In this document: piece by piece, positions 21,416 to 33,695 of the stretch | How the letters are laid out: the number at the start of each line of letters is the position of its first letter | Position numbering within the stretch: the first letter of the stretch is position 1 | NCBI GenBank assembly: GCA_030762175.1 | Contig: CM060843.1 | Span: 112,683,369-112,747,368 of the forward strand | From: Metallyticus violacea | Lineage: Eukaryota > Arthropoda > Insecta > Mantodea > Metallyticidae | Reading direction: 5' to 3' | Length of the DNA: 64,000 nucleotides | The notes under the pieces: model-generated | What the model saw: the letters and a program-made list of their open reading frames with translations, nothing else | Databases searched by the model: none | Told to the model about the DNA's origin: nothing | Translations under genes and position numbers: made by a program

Positions 21416-24177
21416 CCAAAACTCTCATTTCATTTGCACTAATAAAGCTAATTCTTGTTCGAAGTTCGTGTCACATAAAATGGACATGTTCAGTGCTCAC
21501 TGTTTTAAAACGATGAAGCGTTGGAGAGCAATAAATTTATGTGAGCAGATGCGGGTGGTAGCTTGAGGTTGATGACGTTAACTGCGCAATTACTCACCGA
21601 TAGTTTTAAAAGTGTTGCTCTGTATTTCTTGATAAAAACTTCAAGCTATATTCAAACACCTACATTCCATCAACATAGTTGTTCTAAAGAAATATGAGGG
21701 TGTCTTCCGAGAAATAGAGTATGTAAATCACGCAATAAACTTAACGGACTGTTAAAATGCCAATAGGATTCTGTAAGAGACGCAGTTGATAAGACGTTTG
21801 TGTTGTAGACGTTAAAGTTCAAGCAATTGCTGCAGTAGTGACAAGTGAGAAATTAAAAGCCACTCATAGCTAGCAGTTACGGTAGCTATTTCATGGGATT
21901 CGATTGCTATAAAGGTGCCGGGGATTTTATTCTGATCCCTTTCCGTAGTACCAAGGTGCTCTTTACCCATGGCAACTCTGATTGACCGAGTTTTACTGCA
22001 AGGGAATAAACCCAGTGGGAAGGAAGTGTGTGGACCTTTGTGTTTCTCGCATGCTATGGACGGCAATACAAAATACTTTTTCGTGCAGTTATCTTAAGTC
22101 ATATTTTTACTAGATTGAAATTAACTTCAGTACTGCTTATGTTTATATTCATCTTTTTATTATATCTTTTTTCGGTTCGTTGCCGCCTATCTTATGTATG
22201 TTTACCTGTTTTTTTTAATTTTTTATTAGTGCTAATGAACATTCCTATTTAAGAAAGTATTTGTAATATTTACCTTTCTTTTTTATTATTTTTATTATTA
22301 CTATTGAACACTTTTAGTTAAGAGACATATTTATAATTTAACCTTATTTTACTTTTTTGTTCAATTTCCATTTTATATAGTTTTATTACATGGACATTTT
22401 AATGTATTTTTTCTAAAATGTTTGCCAAAGATCATAATGATATTATCATATGATAGCAGAAATCATTTTTAGGTTAAATAAACTAGATTCACCTTTAAAA
22501 GCAAGTTTGCACACGGATTAATATGGAAGGATATATTCATATATAAATAACTTACAAGTACTTAAATATCGTAGCATTTTTAAGATTTAAATATCTTTTT
22601 TATAAAATTCCTTTCAGGTTTTAAGTTTTCAGCCTTGTATGCGAAAAGCTCCTAATATAAATTCGGGAAGGGCAAGGTAATTCAAAAGAGGCACTGATAC
22701 ATTAAGTCGAAAATATCAATGGTATCTAATGATTCTTTATCTTGAATATTTCTCCTCTCTGAATCATTTTTGCATTTCTAGCCTTTGAGTACCCTGAATA
22801 TGTTGTACGTTGGCGAATTTTGAAGTTATTTGGGCCGAAATAATTTTATTTTATGTTTTTATTTATTAAGCAAATCTTCAATGAGTTGATGTGAGATGAA
22901 ATATGAAAAATATATATGTCACTATGAAATAAACGAAAAACTATACATTAGATATTTATAGATAGCTTCTACAGTAAGTTAAAAAATCAGCATCCAAACA
23001 GATGTATCACTGTAAATCTTTGAGGCAAGCGCTTATTGTTCATTATTCTAGAAGTATGTTCAGTAAGTAAGTAATATTTGATTAATTCTAGTTTTAAATA
23101 TACTGGATTGTTTCTAAATTCTTGGTTACACAGCGCTGTTTTTAAATGTGATCTTGCAATTTTATGACTTTGCGCTACCTAGGTATTTGAGCTCATATCC
23201 TTCGCAGATCTATCTCTCATTGTCAGATATCTTTGTATAGAGAAAATTCGGAATTTTCAAGATTCTGACACATTTGACCATGAGGCAATATATGGACAAA
23301 AACAATTCCTTCGGATTCCTACTACAGAATGTAGCCACGACTTCGACTGGTTGACAGTGTTATCTTGAGCATTTTTCCCAAAGATAAGTTTCGAGATGCC
23401 CCTCAAGGTTTCAGGTACATGTTACATATCCAATTACAATGCTGGATTAGAAATCGTCGTTTTTATTGACGTAAAGAGCAAGCACCCCTCTGTTTCTTCG
23501 GGTCATCTGGTAGTTAGGTCGAAGGACCCATTTAGTACAATTCTTTGAATATTATATAATGGATAATTGTGTTGAAATGTCAATAGAGATATCAAGTTGA
23601 ATACTGAGTTGTTTGGTTGTGGATGGTCATTGAGAATGCCCCAATCTTTCTCCGGTGATATGACAGCGTTTTTATCTGCCCCTACTCTCCATATATATTT
23701 CTGAAACTTCTCTGAAGGCCAAGAAAATTTCAACATTGCTTAAAGACTCCTCTTTCAAAGCTAGTGGACGAAGATGAAACCACTTTTTACAGTGGGAAAA
23801 TATTAAAAAATGTTATATAATATAAAATACGGATTTTTTCCGGGGGGGGGAATAAGAAATTGCGTTTTACTTAAAGTAGGTGCTGACTGAAGTGATAAAT
23901 TTTGAAAATAAATAATAATTTTTGTCTGTACTCAAAGAATTTACAATATTTATTCTTCTAATCTTTATTAAATACTTTAAATCAACCGGTATGTCTCAAC
24001 TGAATGACATACACATTTATGAGCAATTATTGATTAGTCAAAAACCCAGGGGCTGCTTCTAATTCATGCTTAAGTTGAGAAAATTGAGCTAAAATAATGT
24101 TAATTGTAGACGTCCATTCCCCCTCTCTGGGCTTGCAGATAAAGTCAACATAAGAGTTATTTTTAATTTCTCTAAAG
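21416..24177. other. AT-rich unannotated 2.8-kb stretch
   Basis: No coding or repeat family recognised. It contains a G9 tract at 23,842-23,850. A minus-strand frame at 23,736-23,503 (77 codons) has no recognisable motif. Confidence 0.45.
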
Positions 24178-24240
24178 AATCTGGGCGCTAATGACCACAG
24201 CAGTTTTGCGCCCCTTAAGCCATAATCATCATCATATAAA
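24178..24240 (+). repeat. 3' end of a retroposon with hairpin and ATC tail
   Basis: TGGGCGCTAATGACCACAGC, then AGTTTTGCGCCCCTTAAGCC, then CATAATCATCATCATATAAA. The GGGCGC and GCGCCC arms can pair around a loop of about 18 nt, and the segment ends in an (ATC)n tail. I recall very similar ends (GGGCGCTGATGACC...GAGCGCCC...ATCATCATC) as common dispersed 3' tails in insect genomes. That recollection is not checkable here. No body is recognisable upstream. Confidence 0.5.
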
Positions 24241-25195
24241 GAATCGTAAACATTTCCAAATGTAAAATGTTAACTCAGTCTACAAGGTCTTTGCACATTG
24301 GCCGCAACATATTTTGCATATCAGGATGTTAAACTTTTGAGAATTTGGCCGAACTTCTTTCTGCAAGTACTTAAAAGCCAGTCAAAAAAGAAAGAAAAAG
24401 TATTTGAATACTCTTTTTGCACGACTTTTTTCATGGGTGAAAGATAGTGTCAGTAAATATGCATTATGTACATTCGCTCGCACGCGTATGTGTTTGAGAG
24501 AGATAGGCGTCCATCTCTACGAGTTTAGTTCGGCTTACTACACCCATTTTCTTGATTACACATGCCATTCTATGTTTGATGCCAACTAGGCGCATGTGTG
24601 TCCTTCCATCTATCTCGTTTCGCTAAGGTTGTGTCCAGATCTCTCCAAGTTCTGACCCACACGTACAGTATTTGTTTTTGCAAAAGTCCGTTTTATATGT
24701 ATGTCTTCATCGTCATCATCTGTATCATAGGCTCAAACTCCCACCAGTTCATTCTATATTCATATAATTCTCATATCACAATAGTCACCTGGTAGGCTTT
24801 ACACGTTGGCGCCTTCCTTGCTAGTCATGTTTATAAGCTTGTCCTAGTAAATGTTTTGTGAGCTGGTAAGCTAGGGTAGAAATTGAAAACTTTTCCTTAA
24901 ACGTTAATCTATATCTGTGCCCGTATATGCTAAAGTTCGTCTGATTTCCTCTCCTATTCTATTGTATGGATAATGGTATAAAAGCCAGTAGAATTCAGTT
25001 GTTCTACACTTAATTATTTATTTATTTTTTTTATTGAACATGTTCTGGGTTTAAGTGGCTCTAGATATGCAGCTGCAATGGTTAACAAGTAATCAACAAA
25101 TATGCATTAACTCACAGTAAACGCATTTATTTACTTGTTCAATTGGTTTTTCATCTCTAACTCTTGTCATGTTTTTACTCTTAACTCTGGGTATA
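24241..25195. other. Unannotated stretch
   Basis: Nothing recognised. Confidence 0.5.
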
Positions 25196-25197
25196 TG

Positions 25198-25814
25198 CAG
25201 AGGGTGCCAAAAAATGTATACATACATCAAGAAAAGAAAAAAAATGTTAACATAACAAAACTGAATTCACACAAACAGAAAATGATGAGCAATAATCATC
25301 TTAGACTTTTACAGTTACAACAGCTCAAAATGCCCACCATCGGCTTTGATACACTTCTGAGTACGTTGAACTACTGATTAACCAATGTTTGAGAAAGTGA
25401 CCTCAGCGATTGCAACACATGCGTTTCAATTTCTTCCCGAATGCTGCCAGTGTAGCTGGTTTTCTACAGTATACAACATCCTTAAGAGTTTCCCATAGGT
25501 AGAAGTCCAACTGAATTAGATCCGGAGAACGCGGTGGAAACTCAATCGAACCTCTTAGTCCTATCCAGTGCCTTAGAAGATTGTCATCAAGGTAGGCATA
25601 TACATCTAGTTGCTAATGTAATGGTGCACCATTCTTTTGTATAACGTACCACGAGTCTCAAATTTGTCTCGAATGCGTGCAATTTTACTCGCGTTGGCAG
25701 TTCTGTTCTGTACACACTTCTCCATTGCCTTTGAACGTCAACAACATTCTCGGTTTTCCAATTACACTTCAAAATTGCTTTCCGCTGTTCAAACGATAAT
25801 CTTGGCTCAGTGTT
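25198..25814 (-). mobile_element. Core-deleted Tc1/mariner element, copy 2 (one end lost)
   Basis: The 3' terminal repeat GAGGGTGCCAAAAAATGTAT is at the left. Minus-strand coding begins at the right with EPRLSFEQRKAILKCNWKTE and NVVDVQRQWRSVYRTE, then ETRGT-like sequence. It jumps directly to KNGAPLHYQL (second catalytic-Asp region), LDDNLLRHWIG and IEFPPRSPDL. The segment with the first catalytic Asp is deleted. The 5' untranslated region and 5' terminal repeat expected to the right of 25,814 are missing, so this copy is also truncated. It keeps more of the C-terminal half than copies 1 and 4. Confidence 0.82.
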
Positions 25815-27836
25815 AATAGTGAAATTAATTTTACTGTAGTATATGCAATTTAGCGCGCCTGGGCGACGCAATCGTCTGCAGCCGAATGGCGGGTCGTTTT
25901 AGAGTTACAAGGTACCGTCCTAACGCAAAATACCACGGGTGGCACAGACCTCTGTGTTGCACCCCTGGACCTAGAGCCTGATAGTACTCGCATAAAGTAT
26001 ATGCAATTAAAATATTAACACTGGAACACAGAAAAATATAAACAGTGTGTACAGGTACACAGGTACACAATGTTTACCTTCATACTGAAGAGGAACTTGG
26101 AGAAAATTTCAGAGTAAAAATTGAAAAAAATGGCGGAAGCAAAGCTATTAGGAGAGAAAGCAAAATTTATTAAAAAGTTTTATAAATATATGCCTGCAGA
26201 GAGATACTTCAAACAATTCATTTAACACAGTTTAGCAGCCATTATGAATTATAACTAATATTGTGTGCATGCTAGTATTGAATAGAATGCATTTTATACA
26301 TAGCGTATTGCAAACAGAGATGCGAGGGAAGTTTGTCCATCAACGGAGTCGGGCGACCTTCGCGACCCTGATCCCGTGCTGCGGACGTAGAGCAAATATA
26401 ATTATCTGTATATTAAGGAACTGTGCGTTCTTCCTGCCATGAATATGGACGAAAAGAATATGCTAACAACTCTCCAAAAAAATGGAGAGAGAAATAACGT
26501 CACCTTCAGAGACAAAATGAAAAACAGTAACAGAGAACTGAGGATAAAAAGAAGGCGGGAATTATGTATATCATTAAATGAAAGGAGACCATGCACTCCT
26601 CCAGCCTTAACCTAACTAGATGGACCTCAGCAAGAGCCACCTAAGAAGTGGATTTGTGAAATGATTAACAAAATCATGAATACGAAATAATAAAAACTCT
26701 CGCATTGTTGATAGATTATTGCAAATGATAATATCTACCGTAAACATATTACAACGATTTTAACGCTAATTGCTCATTACTTCCTAGGATATTGCTTTTG
26801 AAAAACGGAAAATAGTAACTCTTGTGACTACATAAAGCGATATTTTCTTTGTTTATATCATTATAAATAAAATGTAGCGGTGTGAAAAAAAATTTAACGC
26901 ATATAAAATATATATCTTCAAATACAAAAAAATAATAATATATTTTCAAGTTTTATAGCAGTTAATGTTTCGACTTTGATTTGAACCACGACAAAGCAGT
27001 TTGGAAGTTTTTAACTGAATTAATAGTTTCATGTTGACAACACTGGAGCGCAAATAAGGCTTTCCAGGATTTTTAATGTGCCACATTTGTTTTAGATGGT
27101 CAATTGTGAACTAAAAAGTGCTGAAAAACAGTTTTGACAACATGCTGTAATTTTCGACTAGAAGAAAATAAATAATTTAGGGCCATGGGTGATCCAATAC
27201 ACATAGCATACCATCATCTATTCTTCTTGCACCCGTAATAAAGCTGTTTCCTACGTTATTCTAATAATTCCATATACTTTTATCTATTATGAACCTTACA
27301 GTATATTACATATACTGTGATTGTTATTTATGCTTCTGCCAGCAGTGATAAGATAGTAATATACTGGTTTCATTTTGTTTCAGGTGAGGAAATGGCCAAT
27401 GTTCGCTTGAGTTTCATATGATCTTAATCACTCTAGGTAAGCGTGATCTTAAAGCAAGAAACAGTATATTGTAATTCTCGATCTTTGTACTATTTTATAA
27501 ACATAAAGATAAGTAATAAATGCGCTGGATTTTTGTAAATGTTTTACATGCACATTTTAAAGACATGAGGTTTTATATTCTTAACGATAGTTATGAACCG
27601 TTTAATTTTGTTAAGCTTACATAAGGGAAGGTTTTCACACGTACAATATTTGTGCAGCATCGCATTATCGCGAATTTTCTAGTTTACCAAATTATTAGTT
27701 TTGCAGTTTTTTACTATTTGATTTCAGCAGTCATTACCAACATATCCATATGACTTATACATTTTTAATGCTTCACACTAATTTGTGAAACCCATTTAAA
27801 TAATATTTCCATTACTTTTGTTAGTAAGATTAACCA
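25815..27836. other. Unannotated 2-kb stretch
   Basis: Part is moderately GC-rich (25,850-25,980 and 26,330-26,400), with short frames at 25,831-26,070 and 26,402-26,596 on the minus strand. No family recognised. Confidence 0.45.
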
Positions 27837-27845
27837 GGCTGAAGG

Positions 27846-28120
27846 AGTTGTTTTATTTCGTTTATTTACGGACGCTCTTTAGCATTTGTCGGCTTGAAAC
27901 GGCCGACAAATTTTGCTCAGAGGCCTCTACTTTCAGGCTTGAAGCTCGTTTTCATTCTGTAAATATACGATACGGGACCCACGACTTTACTTTCTTTCCA
28001 AAGGAAGCCATAGCTAAGATATTTACGCCTGAAAAAAATCTATCAATCCTGGCCGGGATCGAACCCGCGATCTTGGGTTTAGGAGGCAAGTATGGTTACC
28101 ACTACACCACCAGAACCAAC
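27846..28120 (-). mobile_element. SINE-A copy
   Basis: The reverse complement starts TTGGTTCTGGTGGTGTAGTG and has the B-box GGGTTCGATCCCGGCC and the family body. It lacks about 30 bp of the pre-tail segment (CAGGTCATCAGCGTCCCATT region) that is present in the copy at 56.7 kb. Imperfect direct repeats AGGCTGAAG (27,837-27,845) and AGCCTGAAT (28,121-28,129) probably mark the target duplication. The 105-codon plus-strand frame covering it (27,818-28,135) reads antisense SINE sequence and is not a gene. Confidence 0.88.
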
Positions 28121-28129
28121 AGCCTGAAT

Positions 28130-29589
28130 ACATAGTGCTAAATGATATCTTTAGCAACTGGAGTTAATAATAAAATTCCTCATTTTCTTAGCAGTTGGTT
28201 CTTTCATGCTGGCCTTTTGCACAAACAATTGCGTGTTATCTACATTAGCATGTACTTACTAATGGTTGTAGTTGTCTCTTAAGAACAAGATATTAATCTC
28301 ACCAAACTAAAAATAAATATTATTGCACGTTCGGTTCTAACATATGTAAAACTTGTGTCTAAATGAATATGTGAGCTTTAATCAGACAAAAAAAGAAATG
28401 AATAAAATCTTTCTACTGGCATATGGGATTAAAACCACTCCCACAGTTCGAAAGCAAAAGCTTTATCCTAGGATCAACCTCTGCCAACCGTCTTGGTTGG
28501 CATTAAATTGCTTGCTTTCTTATGCCACTATAATAAGTATTATGCAGAATTTGGAGGCAAAAATACCTGAGAGTTGTGCGTTGGGAATAGTAGACTCGAA
28601 TTCAATTTTATTGCAATGGAATATTCCCTTTTCCGCGTGTGTAATAGGGCTGCTGATAGTTTACGTTTCCCCTCGGCCTCATATGGAATATTTGCTGTGC
28701 CAAGGGATGCCCTGCCTACATCCGGCTACTTTGCCTACTTTATCACACACTAGGGATTCTTAACACTGCCCTGCAAAATATGATGAGTTTAACCCAAATT
28801 CATATAAAAGTTCTTAGGCAGTTCCTTATAGAATATTTACGCACATCCCTCGTTTATGAACAAAGCTGTGTCCTCTAAGAGATTCAAGCAAGATTGTTCC
28901 TGTTCGTTGTTTTTAAAACCTGCAGATTCTAATAAAAAATACTTTGAAAAGGAACTTTGATTTTGTATATCTTTTCGACAGTTTGTGATAGTTTTCGCTT
29001 ATTATTCAAAACTTAATGTCTCTTGAACTTAAGCAGTAGCTTAGAATAAAATAAGTATATGTTGATGGAAATCTATAAGCTTAAAATATAATTTACATAT
29101 TAGGAAAGCTAAGGAATGAAATATACAATGGTACACTTCAAAATGGCGCTAAGTGCTACATCAAATATGTATAAAGCCAAATATTCTCCAGTGCAGGAAA
29201 TAAAAACTAACCATTTTTGCAATTACTATAATAGCTAATAGCAGCGTGTTCGCCACATTGCATAGTAATAAGTAAAGGATTGCAATTTCTAGCATCTGTA
29301 GCCAAAAGAAATGCCTATTAGGTGCATCCATTGTCACTATTGCAGAGCCAATAGATGGGCAATTATGATGGACTGGAGCACTGGTGTCCAAAAGTGCCTC
29401 TAAAGATAAGTATACTAAAAATGAAAAACTGGCATGGGAAATCTACGGGAAATACTTAGCAATATTCCTTGACACATGGGAGGGTGTTGCGTTAGGACAA
29501 GAACTTTATACTAGTGGTGTCTTATACAGGTCCCCCTCACACTGCAGCACAGTGAAGTGATTCAATTTCTGCCTTTGTAGAGGTGGAAG
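28130..29589. other. Unrecognised sequence with a 136-codon open frame
   Basis: The plus-strand frame 28,353-28,763 is one of the two longest in the window (136 codons) but shows no motif I know. The minus-strand frame 29,391-29,161 is hydrophobic, without other support. I do not call genes here. Confidence 0.4.
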
Positions 29590-30720
29590 GTAGTTGAACG
29601 TACTCCAAACAGATCCCTGCGACTTCATTTTCTCCGTTGATCAGATCCACAATGACTTATGATGCGGAAATTTGGGGGTGGAATCAAATGGAAAATGTAG
29701 ATCAGGTGAGAACGCGTTTTTTTATAAATGGATCAAAAGGGCAAACTGCGGAATTTGTGGCTCAAATGAGACATTAGAATGTAAAATTAGAGTGGTGAGA
29801 TGTTGGCTGCGAATTATTCTGGAAAATCAATTTTTAATTAGAGCAATCTGCTTCAAGGAGTAGCTTAGATTGGAAGCAAATAAGACAAAGGCTTTCAAAG
29901 TGAGAAAGGGGTTAAAACCATCTGTTTGGGCAATATTTGGATAGCAGGTCATGGTAAGAGGAGAACTGTATGTAACAAGGTCAGGGACCGCCTGGAGGAT
30001 ATAGACAGGCAGTTTACAATTGCGCAAAGTGGGGAGAAGATGTCGTTGAAAGTTCAAACGAGGTTAAAATCTGGGTGGAGATGGAGCTGTACATCAAACA
30101 GGGGCTAAACTCATTAAACAGGAAATCGCGTGGTTTAGACTTGGAGCAGATCATAATCTCAGGTGAAAATGGAGTAAGATTTTGCTCTTTATGTGGAAAG
30201 AAAGAACCATGACCGCACATCCTAGCGAACTGAAGCAGCACTGATGTGTTGAGAAAAAAGTGTCTACCGCCTTCCTTTGCTGACTCTAACAGAGGGCATA
30301 GGGGCATGCTGGGCTCTGCTGACAGGCAAGGATGAGGAGCAGGTAGGCAAATTCATGCCGAAGGTGAGACAGCTCAGGTTTAAAAGGGGCTGAAAACCGG
30401 GGGGAAAGGGGCGGGGAGAACTAAACTGATTTAATATATATATAGATGATATTGTGTTCACATATTCTACTGACAGGGAAAGGGATTTTATGGTATGGAT
30501 GTTTACATTGAGCTAATATTTTGTTTGTTATTATTAATGTTATTGTTGTCATTATTTGAACTAGTTATACAATGGAAATATGCTTTTTAATAATTTATTT
30601 AATAATATATTAAATAATGCGTTTTTGTGTGTTATGAAAGGCAGGTAGATCCTTGCGAGGGTTGCAAAGTTAATGTCATGTATGTTAAATTGAATAAATA
30701 CACCCATTCATTCGTTCACC
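29590..30720 (+). pseudogene. LINE 3' fragment with Cys/His knuckle
   Basis: The plus-strand translation begins MTYDAEIWGWNQMENVDQVR (29,653 on), aligning with NAAEIWGCKRTEKLD of the minus-strand LINE at 17.8 kb. Then follow EVKIWVEMELYIKQGLNS (cf. ELKIGxGMEYYIQTGSN) and VRFCSLCGKKEP, then PHILAN (C-x2-C...H...). LRKKCLPPSFADSNRGH (cf. WRKRYLPDPFVNGSRGE) comes next. Stops and frameshifts are present throughout. The polymerase domain is missing, so the copy is 5'-truncated as is usual for LINEs. The region to 30,720 is probably the 3' untranslated end, finishing in GAATAAATACACCCATTCAT and imperfect ATTC repeats. Confidence 0.78.
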
Positions 30721-31814
30721 ATTCAGAGGAGAGAGTTACCACAAAGAGTGATAAATAAGGCTGAGGATTATACCGAAGAAAACTAACAGTATGTTGTTTA
30801 TACAGAAATATAGTACATTTACATCTGACAACACTGCATAGACATACAAAGCAACGATGGCATTATAATCGTTTGTAATTGTAATTACATTTGCAATTAA
30901 TCACATACCCGTTAAGCTACACGTTCAGGTCGTAGAAGTCTTTGTTCTACATATGGCACTCACTGTCTGTTTATATTCCTCACAGATGGACAGTGATGCT
31001 ATGAGTTCAATGTACAAGAGATATGAAGCTGCAAAATTAACAATTGTCAGGTATCCGTCCCAAAGACTGACTGACACTTGTCCAGAACTGGCTAGAGATC
31101 CTCTGGTGTAAGAAAAATCCCACATTGTACAGAGTGGTAAAACAGTATATACAATTTATTCTTTTTATACTATTAATTTGCTCCACCTTATATAAGAAAT
31201 AAGAAATAAAATATTTATAAAATGATTTGTACATTTCGTTTTGCAAACTTTTAAAAACCAATTGCATTAGTAAGTATGATTTGGAAAAAAATCATAAAAT
31301 AGAAAAGTAAAATAGACTTTAATCGTTGGGAAAATATGGAAAATGATATCACATAGGGGAGTCACTTTTAACCATATATATATTTATTTTTATTATACCT
31401 CTACTGTTTCGTTATGAAGTACGTAGATGGAAAAGTTATTTGGCATTACTCAGTACTTCTGATCCAGAACCCACTCACAGGAAAATAATGAGCTATTATT
31501 ACAATATTTCGTAAGCAGTGGGATTTGCTAAAACTGAAAATAAAAACTTGACCTTTTTTTCGTTTATGTATTATGTTTTATTGAAGTTTAAAAAGAATGA
31601 AACTTTTTAAGATTTAAAGTTATCCCAGCAATTCATTATTTCCGTTTTTATATTTTGTTTAGCATTAAAACTCACGCTTACTTTATACTCTCTAAATTAT
31701 TATACATTAATTAATTAATTAATTAAATATACGCTACATGTGCTCGACATCAGAAGTGTTAAATTCTGTGTGGAAAAAGCGTAGAAAACGTGCTGGAATA
31801 AAAAGCTCAACCTC
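30721..31814. other. AT-rich unannotated stretch
   Basis: Nothing recognised apart from an (ATTA)n run at 31,706-31,726. Confidence 0.5.
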
Positions 31815-31890
31815 CAGCTTAATTGCTAGGATTCGAACCTCCGCCGTTCGTGTTTATAGCGTATTTCAAACGTGTCCTCAACGACAGCTC
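31815..31890 (-). repeat. tRNA-like segment
   Basis: The minus strand has GCGGAGGTTCGAATCCTAGC, a perfect B-box/T-loop core (GGTTCGAATCC at 31,829-31,839), with tRNA-length sequence upstream. The A-box is weak and there is no family body downstream. SINE head or tRNA pseudogene. Confidence 0.5.
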
Positions 31891-32116
31891 TGCAAAAGAG
31901 AACCAGAATTGAAGTAGTAAGTGGTGGGCGGTAAAAACTTCTTGGCAGTGATAAATTTTATTTTATATTTTTGTTTGAAACATGTATTTTTTTTAGTGTT
32001 ATTTCTCTATTCCTTATTTTATGTCTCCTCTCGTGCACCCGGATGACCGCTCTATCAATTACACATTGCGTTGAAAGAAATATTTAATAACAGTAAACTT
32101 CCATCACATTCATATT

Positions 32117-32379
32117 TGTCGGTCCTGGTGGTCTAGTGTAACCATACTTGTCTCTTACATCCGAGATCAGGGGTTCAAACCCGGCCAAGGTCAATGGATC
32201 TTTAGAACTTAAAAATTCCTAAAGGAAGTAAAGCCGTGGGTACCGTGTCGTAGGTTTACGGCACGAAAGCCAGAAAGAAGAGGCCTCTGAGCAAAATTTA
32301 TCAGCCGTTTCACGCTCTGAATTGAATGAGACGCTGGTGACCTGAGATGTAAAAGAGATTTCGTAAATAAAACTAACCA
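32117..32379 (+). mobile_element. SINE-A copy with near-perfect target duplication
   Basis: GTCGGTCCTGGTGGTCTAGT starts the element. The A-box has lost a base (GTCTAGTGTAACC) and the B-box reads GGGTTCAAACCCGGCC. Body and tail match the other copies, ending GATTTCGTAAATAAAACTAA. ACATTCATATT (32,106-32,116) and ACATTCACATT (32,380-32,390) flank it, 10 of 11 identical. Confidence 0.9.
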
Positions 32380-32390
32380 ACATTCACATT

Positions 32391-33108
32391 AAAACGCAAA
32401 TTGGGATATAAAAACAGACCATTTAAGTGTTGAGCAAAGGCTGAGTTAGATCTTTCTCGTGAATATTGGAAATGTTCACCAAACAACATCTATATAAAAG
32501 AATTGCATAAAATGGAAAAAGTCAACCTTTGAAAGATCACACATAGTAAAATGTGCAATAATCACTTCAATTTTATATAAATTTGATTTTACTGTGTGAT
32601 CCTAAGATCAGATAAGGTGACAAATATTTCCCTGAAAAACTTCGAGATACGGCCGTATCTCATCGCAATGCCGTTATTACTGATACAGGCTCCGTGAGAA
32701 GTGGAAGTTACCTAAAGTGGAAGTGGAAGTTACCTAAAGTTAACGAAGACTGTAGTTGGGTATTTCTGACTCTTTGCAACGGAGTCCATCAAAATCGTTG
32801 ATCAGGTTAGCTCAACAACGCATAAAGTGGTCGGAGAAATATTGAAACTATTTTCACACAACAAACATATCAAAACAGATATTTAGAAAATATTTGCGAA
32901 TAAAATTAATAGCTACGTGTGCAGATCATTTCCAACATATTTTATAAGTGTCAAAATTCGTGAGCAATTCTTGTTATTGTTGCATAAAGTGTCTACAAAT
33001 AAAATCAAACCGGTTCAGACCTGTAAAGATATACTTTCTAATTGCACAACACCCTGTAACACCGACCAGAAGGACAGAGAAATGTTGGTGGATCGACCAC
33101 TGTGTTCC

Positions 33109-33109
<1 letters not shown>
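32391..33109. other. Unannotated stretch with a short tandem repeat
   Basis: At about 32,699-32,742 the sequence GTGGAAGTTACCTAAAGT is tandemly duplicated, with GGAAGT echoes. Otherwise nothing recognised. Confidence 0.55.

Positions 33110-33174
<65 letters not shown>
33110..33174. repeat. Compound (AAC)n-(AAT)n microsatellite
   Basis: About 11 AAC units followed directly by about 10 AAT units. Two plus-strand frames that run through it (poly-Thr/Ile and poly-Gln) are products of the repeat. Confidence 0.97.
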
Positions 33175-33626
33175 GAGAAAAAATAAAAAGACATATGTAG
33201 CTCTTAAAATTACAAATAGAATGTAAGTATGCAGAAGATATCAAACATTCAAATATAAAAATAAGAATAACCCAATAAACCAACAGTGAAAACTGCCGGA
33301 TTTAATTAATGACAGTAAGAGGACATCTAGATGGACAAATGATGCGAAATGTGCAAAAGGAAAGGACATATTACTTAGTCTGCCAGAATTTTGTCACTTG
33401 TGTTCATGTATATCACAATAATAAAAAGTAGACATAACTATGAAACTATTTTATTTTCGTAAGAATTTATTCTACCAGTAGTGAAATTAAATAAATGACT
33501 AGAGGTACAAATGACCACACATGTTGTTCATCATGTGTTTTCTGATAAATAAATACATGTATATGAACCTTCAACATTTTTGTGTAAGGCTGTGTTTAAA
33601 ATTAATGAAATAGCTATAATAACATT
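33175..33626. other. AT-rich unannotated stretch
   Basis: Nothing recognised. Confidence 0.5.
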
Positions 33627-33695
33627 CTCACGGGTGCGGCAAGTGAACTTGCAACCTCAGATTTAGAATACCTAGTGACTAAGGCTAGGAGAATT
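33627..33695 (-). repeat. Weak tRNA-like segment
   Basis: The minus strand has CCTAGCCTTAGTCACTAGGT (A-box-like) and CTGAGGTTGCAAGTTCACTT (B-box-like) at tRNA spacing. A G12 tract sits immediately beside it (33,696-33,707). Pairing of the arms is poor. Confidence 0.35.

Noticed and set aside
27818..28135. 105-codon plus-strand open frame
   Set aside because: It is the antisense of the SINE-A copy; the same antisense protein-like string (KFCSEAS, LAG(I/F)EPAILGL) appears at 56.75-57.0 kb, also over a SINE-A copy.
28353..28763. 136-codon plus-strand open frame
   Set aside because: No domain or family recognised; composition resembles its AT-rich surroundings in the first half.
32917..33186. 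Frames with poly-Thr/Ile and poly-Gln tracts
   Set aside because: Produced by the (AAC)n-(AAT)n microsatellite read in different frames.
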